A DNA stretch of 64,000 nucleotides, from contig CACOTF010000001.1 of NCBI GenBank assembly GCA_902630065.1, positions 197,854 to 261,853 on the forward strand. The letters run 5' to 3'. Positions 20,504 to 29,346 of this stretch are shown piece by piece. The DNA comes from an uncultured Pelagibacteraceae bacterium (GTDB taxonomy: Bacteria; Pseudomonadota; Alphaproteobacteria; Pelagibacterales; Pelagibacteraceae). The notes below the pieces were generated by a model, which saw only the letters and a program-made list of their open reading frames with translations, was not told where the DNA came from and made no database searches. A program made the position numbers and the translations under genes. How positions within the stretch are numbered: the first letter of the stretch is position 1; every line of letters starts with the position of its first letter.

Positions 20504-21832
20504 CTAGAAGCTAGCTAGCACAGTATTAATTTCATCTACTGCTTCATCTAGCGTCAATTGATCGTCAATATATTGTCTAGTGATTCTATTTATAAACTTA
20601 TTGTTAATAATTTTAGATGCTCTAGATAGTTCACCTTCTTTTACTCCCCATCTGTTAGCAGTATCTAAACCAGCAACAATATTATTTATTACATCTGCAG
20701 AATATAGATCTGTCAAAGGAGCTTTTCTATCAACTCCAACAGGTAGTTTACTCCAAGCTGTTGTAAATGCATTTGGATCACTCGCATTACCTCTTCTTAC
20801 AGGAAACTTACCTTCTGGTGCTATAGATAAAGTGCTTGTGTATCCTTCATCCATCGAATAAAGAATAAACTGCTTAGCTTCATCGGTATCTGCGTCTGCA
20901 GTTACACCAAAGTATCTAACGTCCGCCCAAGCTGCACCTTTTACATTATTTGGTCCACTAAAATTAGTAATAAAACCAGTTTTAGATGCCAATTCCGGTG
21001 AAGTAGGATCACTGTTAATTGTTGGTGGAGCTGAGTCTCTTAAACCAGCTAATTCATCCATTATAAATGGTGACCATATTATCATTGGAGTTTTACCAGC
21101 AAAATAAAGTTCTCTTGATTGTTTCCAATAAAGTTCTCCTGGAGGGCTAGCTTTAGCTAATTTTTTATAAAACTGTAAAGAATTCTTTAAAGCTCTACCT
21201 TGTTTTTTTGTTCCACCTTTTTTTACTATGTTTACACCATTTGCTAGTAGAACATGTTCCAAAACCTGACTCATAAAATTTTCATCAGTTTTAGTTGCAG
21301 CAACAAATCCAAACATATCATTGCTAGATAAAGCATCTATTGCTTTCTCAATATTTGCATAAGTCGTTGGTGGTTCTAAACCAGCAGCTTTAAATAAATC
21401 TTTTCTGTAAACGACCATTTGCGTCCATCCATCTACTGGCACGGCTGCAATTTTGCCACCTTTTTTAGCCATCTTTAAAGCGCCTGGAGCAAAAGTATCT
21501 TTTCCAAGTGTTTTAACTACATCATTATTTGCATCAACGTCTAAAATTCCCGCTTCAGCCCATGGCAATACATATTGCAATGTATGATAAATTACATCAG
21601 GAAGATCTCCTGCTGCAGCTGCTGCAGTAGCTCTTGATCCTAAATCTTTTTCATCAATCGGGATAACTTCAACTCCAATTCCAGTTTTAGCTTCAAAAGC
21701 TTTAGCCATCTCTTCTTGTTTAGCCATCCTTGCTGGTTGAGTTTCTGTCGTCCAGAATTTGATATCTGCAAATGCAATTGAATTAAAAACAAAAGCTATT
21801 GCAGAGATTGTTATTAATATATTTTTAAACAT
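20504..21832 (-). CDS. ABC sugar-type extracellular solute-binding protein
   Basis: 442 aa, signal peptide, ADIKFWTTETQPARMAKQEEMAKAFEAKTGIGVEVIPI; followed by permeases. Confidence 0.87.
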   Translation of the reverse strand: MFKNILITISAIAFVFNSIAFADIKFWTTETQPARMAKQEEMAKAFEAKTGIGVEVIPIDEKDLGSRATAAAAAGDLPDVIYHTLQYVLPWAEAGILDVDANNDVVKTLGKDTFAPGALKMAKKGGKIAAVPVDGWTQMVVYRKDLFKAAGLEPPTTYANIEKAIDALSSNDMFGFVAATKTDENFMSQVLEHVLLANGVNIVKKGGTKKQGRALKNSLQFYKKLAKASPPGELYWKQSRELYFAGKTPMIIWSPFIMDELAGLRDSAPPTINSDPTSPELASKTGFITNFSGPNNVKGAAWADVRYFGVTADADTDEAKQFILYSMDEGYTSTLSIAPEGKFPVRRGNASDPNAFTTAWSKLPVGVDRKAPLTDLYSADVINNIVAGLDTANRWGVKEGELSRASKIINNKFINRITRQYIDDQLTLDEAVDEINTVLASF

Positions 21833-21944
21833 ATATTCCCCTCTTTTTTCGTGTTTTCTAAAGTTATTTAAAAATTATTACATAATGAACATTTAAAAGA
21901 AGAATAACAAGTATGTAAATTACACAATACTACCTGAGATTGAT

Positions 21945-23030
21945 TCAAGAATTTTTAAAAGAAATACCTTTATTATCAAATAAATGGCAACGAAATGGAT
22001 CAAAACCTATTTTAACAGTGTCACCTACTTTAATATTTGTGTCTCCATCAGTTTGTACAACAAGAGGATCTCCCTCTTTCTCCAAATATAAATATGTTCC
22101 TGACCCTAATTTTTCTACGACGAAAACCTTGCTCTCCCACAAAGAATCTGAGTCTGCGTTTAATATTAAGTGCTCTGGTCTTATTCCAATTTTTATACTA
22201 TCCCCTTCTTGAGTATTCTCAGAAATTTTTGGTACATTTAACTTTCCAGTTCCCATTATATCTACTTCAGAACTCTTTGAACTTTTACTTAAAATTTTAC
22301 TATCTATAAAATTCATTTTTGGAGATCCGATAAAACCCCCAACAAATAAATTATCTGGATTATTATATAAGTTCATTGGTGATCCCTTTTGTGAAACTAT
22401 ACCTTGATCCAATACAACAATATCATTTGCAAGTGTCATGGCTTCAGTTTGATCATGAGTTACGTAAATCATTGTTGCATTAAGTTGATCGTGTAATTTT
22501 GCCAATTCTACTCTCATTTGTACTCTTAATGCTGCATCTAGATTAGATAATGGTTCATCGAATAAAAAAACTTTGGGTTTTCTTGTAATAGCTCTACCAA
22601 TAGCTACTCTTTGACGTTGTCCTCCAGATAATTGTTTGGGTTTTCTTTCTAGATACTCCTCTATTTGTAGAATTTTAGCAGCCTCCATTACTCTTTGCTC
22701 TATTTCTTCTTTTGATTTTTTTTCAATCTTTAAACCAAAAGCCATATTATCAAATACTGTCATATGAGGGTAAAGAGCATAAGATTGAAATACCATCGCA
22801 ATATTTCTTTCTTTAGGTGGCAGATCGTTAACAACTTTATCGTCAATAGATATTGTGCCAGAGTTTATTTCTTCTAGACCAGCAATCATTCTTAAAATAG
22901 TAGATTTACCACAACCACTTGGTCCTACTAGAACAGTAAAAGACTCGCTTTTTATATCTAGAGAAACATCTTTAATAACGTGTGTACTTCCAAAATATTT
23001 ATTTACTTTATCTATTTTAATACTCGCCAT
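21945..23030 (-). CDS. ugpC: ABC transporter ATP-binding protein (UgpC/MalK family)
   Basis: GPSGCGKSTILRMIAGLEEI, LSGGQRQRVAIGRAI, FLFDEPLSNLDAALR, C-terminal regulatory OB domain. Confidence 0.87.
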   Translation of the reverse strand: MASIKIDKVNKYFGSTHVIKDVSLDIKSESFTVLVGPSGCGKSTILRMIAGLEEINSGTISIDDKVVNDLPPKERNIAMVFQSYALYPHMTVFDNMAFGLKIEKKSKEEIEQRVMEAAKILQIEEYLERKPKQLSGGQRQRVAIGRAITRKPKVFLFDEPLSNLDAALRVQMRVELAKLHDQLNATMIYVTHDQTEAMTLANDIVVLDQGIVSQKGSPMNLYNNPDNLFVGGFIGSPKMNFIDSKILSKSSKSSEVDIMGTGKLNVPKISENTQEGDSIKIGIRPEHLILNADSDSLWESKVFVVEKLGSGTYLYLEKEGDPLVVQTDGDTNIKVGDTVKIGFDPFRCHLFDNKGISFKNS

Positions 23031-23031
23031 T

Positions 23032-23991
23032 TTAATTTAATATTAATTTTTTGTTGTTAATTATAGATTTGATTAATTTTGTCATCAAAGGGATTTTTTT
23101 TTGTTGAATTTTTTTTAAAACAAATGGAGCAATTTCTCTTGCAAGTTGCTCCCCCTCAACAGTTTCATTTGGCATAAATTTTCTTTTAGCATTATAAAAT
23201 GTATAGCCTTGTCCCAAGTAACCACCCATTTTACTGTTTCTGCCTCCTGCAGCACTGACGTATAGATCCCCAACTCCAGCTAATCCAAGAGCAGTTTCAA
23301 TTTTTCCTTTAAAGTATTTAGTAATATATATCATCTCATTTATAGATTTTTTAAATAAACTTGAAGACATATTTAAGCTATCTCCGGCCCCGATAATCAT
23401 TGAATAAATATTTTTAATTGAAGAACAGATCTCAACCCCAACAACATCTTTCGATGTTTCAGTTAAATAGTATTTTGTAGATATCATATTACAAATTTTT
23501 TTTGCAGTTTTGATATTTTTATTAGCAACAATTACACTGGTTTGTTTTTTATTTGAAAGTTCTTTTGCTAAGCAAGGTCCTTTTAGAACTGAAACATTTA
23601 TATTTTTATTAGTTTTCTTTATATCCTCTGAGATAGTAAAAATTTTCTGTTTTTTTTTCTCATACTTCAAACCTTTAGTAAGAATAAGAATTGGACTTTT
23701 GATATTTGATTTTTTAAATTCTTCACTAATGAAATTTATTCCTGATAAGCTTAGCGCAACAACGACTAAATCGTATTTATTATTTAACAAATGAGTTGAA
23801 TATTTTTTGTATTTTAGTTTATTCGGTAAATTTATTTTCAAACTAGAATGATATTTTTTTTTTGAAGATAAATTTTTAATAAAAGTTTTATTATAAGGTT
23901 CTGTGATAATTACTTCATTTTTATTATCTATACATGGAAAAGTAAAAGCAGATCCCATTGCGCCACCGCCTATTATTAAAATTTTTTTCAT
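23032..23991 (-). CDS. gpsA: NAD(P)H-dependent glycerol-3-phosphate dehydrogenase-like protein
   Basis: IIGGGAMGSAF N-terminus; GLAGVGDLYVSAAGGRNSKMGGYLGQG and VEGEQLAREIAP. Confidence 0.78.
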   Translation of the reverse strand: MKKILIIGGGAMGSAFTFPCIDNKNEVIITEPYNKTFIKNLSSKKKYHSSLKINLPNKLKYKKYSTHLLNNKYDLVVVALSLSGINFISEEFKKSNIKSPILILTKGLKYEKKKQKIFTISEDIKKTNKNINVSVLKGPCLAKELSNKKQTSVIVANKNIKTAKKICNMISTKYYLTETSKDVVGVEICSSIKNIYSMIIGAGDSLNMSSSLFKKSINEMIYITKYFKGKIETALGLAGVGDLYVSAAGGRNSKMGGYLGQGYTFYNAKRKFMPNETVEGEQLAREIAPFVLKKIQQKKIPLMTKLIKSIINNKKLILN

Positions 23992-23997
23992 TTAAGC

Positions 23998-26151
23998 TTA
24001 AGCAATTCCTAGATGTTTTTTTCTTTTTTCTACCCAAGTTCTTATCAAATTATCAAAGATTAAACCTATAAAAGCTACACAAATACCCAAAGTTAATCCA
24101 ATACCAGCACCATTTTTATCTGATAATGCTTTTAAAATATATTGTCCTAAATCTTCTGTCCCGATAAATGCCCCTATAATCACCATAAATAATGCAAACA
24201 CTATTGTTTGATTTATACCAAGCATCATATGAGGGAATGCTAAAGGAAATTCTATTTTTGTTAATCTTTGAAATTTATTCACGCCAGACATCGTCGCTGC
24301 ATCATGCAAACCTGCTGGAACACTTCTAAGCCCTTCAATTGTGTATCTTGTTGCTGGTATAGTTGCATAAACAATGACCGCAATAAGAACAGAAGTGTCA
24401 GTTATTCCAAAAAGCATCATCACAGGAATAAGATAAACAAATGATGGAAATGTTTGAAAAATATCACATACCCCTAACATAAATTTTGCAGAATGTTTAT
24501 TTTGAAAACATAATGTGCCAACCGTAAAACCTATTATACAAGAGACAATTACCCCAAATGTTGCCATGTAAGCCGTTACTAAGGCTCTATCCCACCAAGG
24601 GCTTAGAGCTATGAATAATGTCAAACCACAAACTACTAATGCAGATCTAATTCCACCAATTAAATAGCCTGCACCAACAACTAGAACTAATGTAGCAACA
24701 GCTGGCATCCTTAAATACAAAGCTCTCATTGGTTGTAATACTTCTTGAATTAACCATGTATTAAATGCTTTTATATAAACAAAGAAGGTATCAAAAATCC
24801 AATCGACACCTTTATTCCAAAAATTAGCAGTTGATATTCCTTTATTGTGTGGAACTTCAAATAAATAATTGTAACCACCTTTAAAATAAACAGATCCAAA
24901 GTAAGCGAGTAAAATTCCAATTATGACCGTAATACTAAAAAATAATAAATTTTTATTTCTTTGAAAAAAATTCAAATTGCCAAAATAATCGACTTGCTTG
25001 TTTGCCCATGCTAACGACATTTTATCTAATAAAATTGCAATTAGACTAATACAAAGACCAGCTTCTAATGCTAATCCGATATTAAGCTGATTTAGTGCTA
25101 ACAATAAATTAAAACCTAGACCTTTCGCTCCAATGAAGGCTGAAATAACAGCCATAGAAAAGCACACCATGATAACCTGGTTTACGCCAATTAAAATATC
25201 TCGTCTGGCCGTTGGAATTAGCACTTTAGACATTAGTTGCCAATTATTACAACCACTCATTCTTCCAGCTTCAATTACTTCTGGAGGAATAGCTCTCAAT
25301 CCTAGTAAAGTGAGTAATATCATGGGTGGAACAGCAACAACCATAGTTATAATCACTGCAGCGTGGTCACCGACTCCAAAAAGAACAAGTGCAGGAACTA
25401 ATACTGCATATTGTGGCATTGTTTGCATAACTAATAGAATTGGATATAGAGCTTTTTCTACACGTTTACTTTTATAAGCTGCAATACCTAAACTTAACCC
25501 AAATATAAAAGATAGAGGCGCAGCAACTAAAATAAAAGAGAGTGTTTGCATCGATGGTTTCCATTGTCCAAATATAGAAATGTAAACCATTGTTAAACCG
25601 GCAAATAATGCGAGTCCAATACCACTTAGTTTATAAGCAAGTATTGCAAAACCAGCTGCAACTATTGTCCAAGGTAGACCTGGTAACTCTGCCCAAGGGT
25701 TAGCATCGATCCAATCCCAACTTGTAAAGGCAACAATTGTTTCAAGTCCACCTAATAGAATTTCTCTAATTAATTCTATTAAAAAGGTCATAAAAGCTGT
25801 TAAATTTCTGCTAATTTGCAAAACTATTGGTCTGGTTTTAAATTCTTGAGTGTCCTCATTCCAAAACTCCATTGGCATCCACTCATTCATTAAGAAAAAC
25901 AAGGAGTCATTTATCCATATTGGTAACCATCCAAGTAATGGAGGAAGTCGCCAGAAAACATCAAAAGCGTAATATCTTACTTCTTTGCCTAAAAATATAT
26001 AACTACTTTGATTAGGGTCTTTTACGAATTCAGCTTGGCCTCTAATGAATTTATATGTTTCTGGAACATCAATAGCAAAACAAAGAGCAAAGAAAACAAT
26101 TAATAGAAATAACCACTGAAATATTTTTGGATATTTTTTTAAAAATTCCAT
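23998..26151 (-). CDS. tmoW: fused double-domain ABC permease, quaternary-amine type; probable TMAO transporter permease TmoW
   Basis: 717 aa with two BPD permease repeats (EAGRMSGCNNWQLMSKVLIP... and DAATMSGVNKFQRLTKIEFP...); between tmoV-like ATPase and gpsA; linked to tmm/tdm. Confidence 0.75.
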   Translation of the reverse strand: MEFLKKYPKIFQWLFLLIVFFALCFAIDVPETYKFIRGQAEFVKDPNQSSYIFLGKEVRYYAFDVFWRLPPLLGWLPIWINDSLFFLMNEWMPMEFWNEDTQEFKTRPIVLQISRNLTAFMTFLIELIREILLGGLETIVAFTSWDWIDANPWAELPGLPWTIVAAGFAILAYKLSGIGLALFAGLTMVYISIFGQWKPSMQTLSFILVAAPLSFIFGLSLGIAAYKSKRVEKALYPILLVMQTMPQYAVLVPALVLFGVGDHAAVIITMVVAVPPMILLTLLGLRAIPPEVIEAGRMSGCNNWQLMSKVLIPTARRDILIGVNQVIMVCFSMAVISAFIGAKGLGFNLLLALNQLNIGLALEAGLCISLIAILLDKMSLAWANKQVDYFGNLNFFQRNKNLLFFSITVIIGILLAYFGSVYFKGGYNYLFEVPHNKGISTANFWNKGVDWIFDTFFVYIKAFNTWLIQEVLQPMRALYLRMPAVATLVLVVGAGYLIGGIRSALVVCGLTLFIALSPWWDRALVTAYMATFGVIVSCIIGFTVGTLCFQNKHSAKFMLGVCDIFQTFPSFVYLIPVMMLFGITDTSVLIAVIVYATIPATRYTIEGLRSVPAGLHDAATMSGVNKFQRLTKIEFPLAFPHMMLGINQTIVFALFMVIIGAFIGTEDLGQYILKALSDKNGAGIGLTLGICVAFIGLIFDNLIRTWVEKRKKHLGIA

Positions 26152-26154
26152 AAT

Positions 26155-27186
26155 TTATTTTCCGTTCTTTCTTCCGCCAAAGACAGTATTTATTATTTTT
26201 GTCGGGTTGATTGACCCAACGGTTTTATTATTTTCATCTATAACTGCTACAGATTTTTCTTGCGTTAATATTTTTTCTGCAACATTTTCTATGATTTCAT
26301 CTTTTGAAACTTTAACATCACCTAAATTATTAGATATAGATTCATCCATTACATCTTCAATTAATAAAACTTTTTCTCGAGGTACTTCTTCAGTAAATTT
26401 TCTTACATATTCTGTGGCTGGGTTTAAAACTATATTTGCAGGTGTATCTAGTTGTTCAATTATACCATCTTTCATAATTGCAATTCGATCAGCAAGTTTT
26501 AATGCTTCATCAAAATCATGAGTAATAAACATAATTGTTTTTTGTAATTTTTCTTGAAGTCTTAAAAATTCATCTTGCATTTCTTTTCTAATTAAAGGAT
26601 CTAAAGCAGAAAAAGGTTCATCTAAAAACCATATATCAGGTTCAACTGCTAGAGATCTTGCAATACCCACTCTTTGTTGTTGTCCACCTGAAAGTTCTCT
26701 TGGAAAATAATTTTCTCTTCCATCAAGTCCAACTAATTTAACCATCTCCATTGCTTTATTAATGCTCTCCTCAGTTTTGATACCTTTGATTTGAAGAGGA
26801 AAAGCTATATTTTCTACAACGGTTTTGTGTGGAAGAAGAGCAAAGCTTTGGAAAACCATTCCCATTTTGTTTCTTCTAAGCTCAATTAACTCTTTATTAT
26901 TTAAATTTAATAAATCTTGACCTTCAATGAAAATTTTTCCACCTGTTGCATCTGTTAATCTTGATATACACCTTAGTAAAGTTGACTTACCAGATCCAGA
27001 TAAGCCCATTACAACAAGCATCTCTCCTTTTGCCACTTCAAAAGAGGCATTGTTAACACCTACTATACAACCATTTTCTTGAAATGTTTTAGCATCAACA
27101 TTGCCATTTGAATCTTGAAGCATCTTTTTGGCGTTTTCACCAAAAATTTTATAAACTGCTTCGCATTTGATTACTGCTTCAGACAT
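26155..27186 (-). CDS. tmoV: glycine betaine/proline-type ABC ATPase with C-terminal CBS-like region; probable TmoV
   Basis: GLSGSGKSTLLRCISRL, ELSGGQQQRVGIARSL, FLDEPFSALDPLIR; VAVIDENNKTVGSI CBS-like tail. Confidence 0.78.
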   Translation of the reverse strand: MSEAVIKCEAVYKIFGENAKKMLQDSNGNVDAKTFQENGCIVGVNNASFEVAKGEMLVVMGLSGSGKSTLLRCISRLTDATGGKIFIEGQDLLNLNNKELIELRRNKMGMVFQSFALLPHKTVVENIAFPLQIKGIKTEESINKAMEMVKLVGLDGRENYFPRELSGGQQQRVGIARSLAVEPDIWFLDEPFSALDPLIRKEMQDEFLRLQEKLQKTIMFITHDFDEALKLADRIAIMKDGIIEQLDTPANIVLNPATEYVRKFTEEVPREKVLLIEDVMDESISNNLGDVKVSKDEIIENVAEKILTQEKSVAVIDENNKTVGSINPTKIINTVFGGRKNGK

Positions 27187-27250
27187 AATTCTTATAAAAA
27201 TATACGAAAATTAATTAAATTAAAATCAATATAATTGAAGCTTATTTCCA

Positions 27251-27802
27251 TTAAAAATTTTTAATAAAATAAACCCTTGTATCAATTCCAGTACTTAAAA
27301 AACTTAAGGCTTCACCGCTTACTTTAATTGTTTCGTCTACTCCTACGTTATTTCCACTAACTGTAAAACCTGCAAAACATTTCTTTTTTTCAGCATCCCA
27401 TTCAACAAATGTTTCATCAATCTTATTGCCGTTAATAGTATAAATTTCATGTGCTCTAAAATTTAAGAAATTTGCACCCATTATTGCTCTTTGGGGGATA
27501 AGTTTTGTGGCATTACACACTCCCTCATACAATTCATCTGATAATTTATAATGATCAGTTCCATCAAAAGTTACTAATATACCCGAGGGAAGTTTTGAAA
27601 TTAATGCACTTAGTTTTCTCTCTTTTGCAATTCTCTCTTCTTCCAATTTCATTTTTCTAACTAATTCATCGCCCTCGCTAAATATATTATTTAAAATAGC
27701 AAAAGAAGAAATTATGACTATTGTTAAAATTATTAATCCTATAAATTGTTTTAGGTTCTCAGGTAATCCTTTTAATTTATTAAATAAAGTTTCGTTCGAC
27801 AT
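27251..27802 (-). CDS. hypothetical single-TM protein
   Basis: 183 aa; hydrophobic LIGLIILTIVIISSFAIL-type segment; start overlaps MORN gene stop (TAATG). Confidence 0.65.
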   Translation of the reverse strand: MSNETLFNKLKGLPENLKQFIGLIILTIVIISSFAILNNIFSEGDELVRKMKLEEERIAKERKLSALISKLPSGILVTFDGTDHYKLSDELYEGVCNATKLIPQRAIMGANFLNFRAHEIYTINGNKIDETFVEWDAEKKKCFAGFTVSGNNVGVDETIKVSGEALSFLSTGIDTRVYFIKNF

Positions 27803-28179
27803 TAATCTTGTAATTTACCGTTTTTCCAAATTCCTACTTTTTGGTCGCCATTAGCCCAAGTAAATATTCCTTTGCCATTCATAAAACCATTAGCCCACTC
27901 TCCTTCATAAGTAGAACCATCTGGGAAAGTTAAAGTTCCAACTCCACTCCAAACACTGTTTTTAAACTCACCTTTATAGATGTATCCGTTTGGCCATGTT
28001 TCTACACCTTGGCCATTTTTTTTTGTTCCTACCCACTCACCTTCATAAGTAGTTTTATCTGTATAAACCCATTTTCCATATCCATTTTCACAGTTACCTT
28101 CTTTACATCCGGTGCTTCGAGCAAAAACTGATGAGCTTATTAATAAACTTAAAAAAAAGTAAAAAAGATATTTTCTCAT
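27802..28179 (-). CDS. secreted MORN-repeat protein
   Basis: Signal peptide plus tandem repeats YEGEWVGTKKNGQGVETWPNG / YKGEFKNSVWSGVGTLTFPDG / YEGEWANGFMNGKGIFTWANG. Confidence 0.85.
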   Translation of the reverse strand: MRKYLFYFFLSLLISSSVFARSTGCKEGNCENGYGKWVYTDKTTYEGEWVGTKKNGQGVETWPNGYIYKGEFKNSVWSGVGTLTFPDGSTYEGEWANGFMNGKGIFTWANGDQKVGIWKNGKLQD

Positions 28180-28204
28180 AAATATATTTTACACAAATCT
28201 TTAT

Positions 28205-28240
28205 AAAAAAAATCCCCCCCAACAAAATTGGGGGAGATCT
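28205..28240 (-). terminator. intrinsic terminator downstream of tmoX-like gene
   Basis: On - strand: CCCCCAATTTTGTTGGGGGGGATTTTTTTTTATAA hairpin plus U tract. Confidence 0.8.
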
Positions 28241-28260
28241 TAATTTTTTAACTTTTATCC

Positions 28261-29205
28261 TTATTTAAGGAAAGCTTTCCAAGTTGACTCGTTATCAGCT
28301 AACCATTTTTTAGCTGCATCTTCGTGAGTCATTTTGTCAACGTCTACTAAAGCTGCCATTGCACCAATTTGACTTGTTGAGAATGACAATTTTTTGAACG
28401 CTGCTGCTGCATCTGGATGAGTTTTTGGAAAATCTTCGTGGACTGCTTTTTTCAAATAACCATCCGGAGAACCACATTTTCCATCACCACCATCTGCTGG
28501 TCTACAACCAGCTGTGTATGGAGGGAAGTCGATAAATGTAAAACCAGCACCATCAGTAAAGTTTGGTGTCCAGTTGAAAATTATTGTTCCTCTTCCTTCT
28601 TTTTCAGCAGCTGCTAATTCTGCCCAAAGTGCATCAGCACCTCCAGCAAACTTAACCCACCATAAATCTCCTAAGCCTAGAGCATCAATCCTTTGAGGGA
28701 TTAAGTCACCATGCCAAGTTTGTGGTCCTTCCAACATTCTTCCTTTTCCATCTGGAGAGTCAGGTGTTGTAAAGTTTTTTGCACAGTCTGGATTTTTTAG
28801 AGCTGTCCAATCTGGTAGGCCTGGACATAGACCTTTTTCAACAACCCAGTTTGGATATCCCATATCCTCAAGAGTTCTTGCTTCATGATCACCCCAGTCT
28901 AACAAACCACCTTTGTCTAAAGCTGTTGTAAATGACTTACCAAAAGCAGATTCCCATACCTCATGAGATATAGTTACATCACCAATTCTAATTGACTCGT
29001 AAACCGCTTGAGAGTCAGCATTTACATATTTAACATTGTTACCCATGCTTTCAAAGATTCCACCAATAACATAGGCCATAACAATTTGACTTGACCAGTT
29101 ATGAGTTGGGATCACTATGGGTTTTTTACTGTCAGCGTTAGATATTCCTGCAAAGCTTACTACAGTAATTACTATAGCTGAGAGTAAAGATAGTATTTTC
29201 TTCAT
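28261..29205 (-). CDS. tmoX: glycine betaine/TMAO-type substrate-binding protein; probable TmoX
   Basis: Signal peptide; IVIPTHNWSSQIVMAYVIGGIFESMGNNVKYVNAD, OpuAC-like fold; divergent from tdm. Confidence 0.78.
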   Translation of the reverse strand: MKKILSLLSAIVITVVSFAGISNADSKKPIVIPTHNWSSQIVMAYVIGGIFESMGNNVKYVNADSQAVYESIRIGDVTISHEVWESAFGKSFTTALDKGGLLDWGDHEARTLEDMGYPNWVVEKGLCPGLPDWTALKNPDCAKNFTTPDSPDGKGRMLEGPQTWHGDLIPQRIDALGLGDLWWVKFAGGADALWAELAAAEKEGRGTIIFNWTPNFTDGAGFTFIDFPPYTAGCRPADGGDGKCGSPDGYLKKAVHEDFPKTHPDAAAAFKKLSFSTSQIGAMAALVDVDKMTHEDAAKKWLADNESTWKAFLK

Positions 29206-29300
29206 TTATTTCTCCTCTCTTAATATATTAAGTAAGTAAGTATCCTTAAATTTAATCTCACAGTCAACAAAAGTTGGTACTAAAATTTATATATACAATT

Positions 29301-29314
29301 AATCAGTACTGATT
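29301..29314. promoter_or_regulatory. 14-bp perfect palindrome AATCAGTACTGATT in tmoX/tdm divergent region
   Basis: Read directly from the 29206-29346 intergenic region. Confidence 0.4.
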
Positions 29315-29346
29315 TATTCTTAAACATAAGTAATCATTGATTTAAA

